Below, piece after piece: positions 5,475 to 5,597 of a DNA stretch of 5,597 nt. Below the pieces are notes generated by a model. That model saw only the letters and a list, made by a program, of their open reading frames with translations, was not told the DNA's origin and did no database searches. A program made the translations under genes and the position numbers. Origin of the DNA: Clostridia bacterium (GTDB taxonomy: Bacteria; Bacillota_A; Clostridia; Christensenellales; Aristaeellaceae); assembly GCA_017398245.1 (NCBI GenBank), contig JAFQGN010000246.1, positions 1 to 5,597 of the forward strand. The letters run 5' to 3'. Numbering within the stretch: the first letter of the stretch is position 1; the number at the start of each line of letters is the position of its first letter.

Positions 5475-5506
5475 CCTGTACCGCGGCGGAGATGTGCATG
5501 TACAGG
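5475..5506. repeat. Inverted repeat CCTGTAC-N18-GTACAGG
   Basis: Perfect 7-base arms at 5475-5481 and 5500-5506, 18 bases apart, ending about 43 bases upstream of the -35 box of the right-edge promoter. It could be a binding site for a dimeric regulator, or a chance palindrome. It lies upstream of the predicted transcript, so an RNA role there is unlikely. The rest of 5425-5548 shows no gene. Confidence 0.4.
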
Positions 5507-5512
5507 GAAAAG

Positions 5513-5544
5513 AATTCCGGGAAACCTATGTAAATTCTCGGAAA
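5513..5544 (+). repeat. Imperfect direct repeat just upstream of the promoter
   Basis: AATTCCGGGAAA at 5513-5524 and AATTCTCGGAAA at 5533-5544 agree at 10 of 12 positions and start exactly 20 bases apart, about two helical turns. A further GGGAAA lies at 5505-5510. The second copy ends 4 bases before the -35 box, which would suit a transcription factor contacting RNA polymerase. This is a positional argument only. Confidence 0.4.
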
Positions 5545-5548
5545 GGTA

Positions 5549-5577
5549 TTGACAAGCAGAACCGGAGAGGATATAAT
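5549..5577 (+). promoter_or_regulatory. Full-consensus sigma-A promoter for a gene beyond the right edge
   Basis: TTGACA at 5549-5554, a 17-base spacer, and TATAAT at 5572-5577: both hexamers match the consensus exactly with the optimal spacing. Transcription would start near 5584, and no start codon with a ribosome binding site follows before the window ends. The strong terminator upstream isolates it from the preceding operon. Such a promoter usually serves a highly expressed or tightly repressed gene. Confidence 0.9.
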
Positions 5578-5597
5578 ACAATCAAGTTAGATGAAGC

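Overview
The window is a compact, gene-dense stretch of a GC-rich bacterial chromosome. All seven supported genes lie on the plus strand. Strong GGAGG-type ribosome binding sites, promoters close to the TTGACA/TATAAT consensus, a GTG start and the gene set (Cof-type HAD phosphatase, TrmL, a family 4 uracil-DNA glycosylase with a second paralogue, a zinc-ribbon/phosphoesterase pair) suggest a high-GC member of the Clostridia, perhaps near the Oscillospiraceae or Christensenellaceae. This placement is inferred from style and gene content; there is no rRNA or other marker in the window.

Layout. Positions 1-60 hold two perfect hairpins with related arms, probably an intergenic repeat. Positions 83-1427 hold a Cof-type HAD phosphatase and the tRNA wobble methyltransferase TrmL, separated by 4 bases. 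A 154-base gap follows, with a good sigma-A promoter. Next come a small basic single-span membrane protein (1582-1806), a canonical Fe-S family 4 uracil-DNA glycosylase (1867-2445), a cysteine-free paralogue of it (2449-3018) and a two-lobed GNAT-type acetyltransferase (3023-4069). The last three are 3-4 bases apart and look like one operon. After a gap with a weak hairpin and a possible promoter, a double zinc-ribbon acidic protein (4228-4713) overlaps a calcineurin-like metallophosphoesterase (4694-5377) by 20 bases. A strong rho-independent terminator closes this unit. The right edge (5425-5597) is non-coding and holds a full-consensus promoter (TTGACA-17-TATAAT), preceded by an inverted repeat and a direct repeat, for a gene outside the window.

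How the genes fit together. The DNA repair module is the clearest functional unit: two uracil-DNA glycosylase paralogues in tandem, one with all four Fe-S cysteines and one with none. The other genes are housekeeping (HAD, TrmL) or conserved but uncharacterised (zinc-ribbon protein with phosphoesterase). I see no mobile elements, CRISPR arrays, phage genes or RNA genes. Nothing amounts to a clear new system. The observations most worth following are the Fe-S-free glycosylase paralogue and the coupled zinc-ribbon/phosphoesterase pair.
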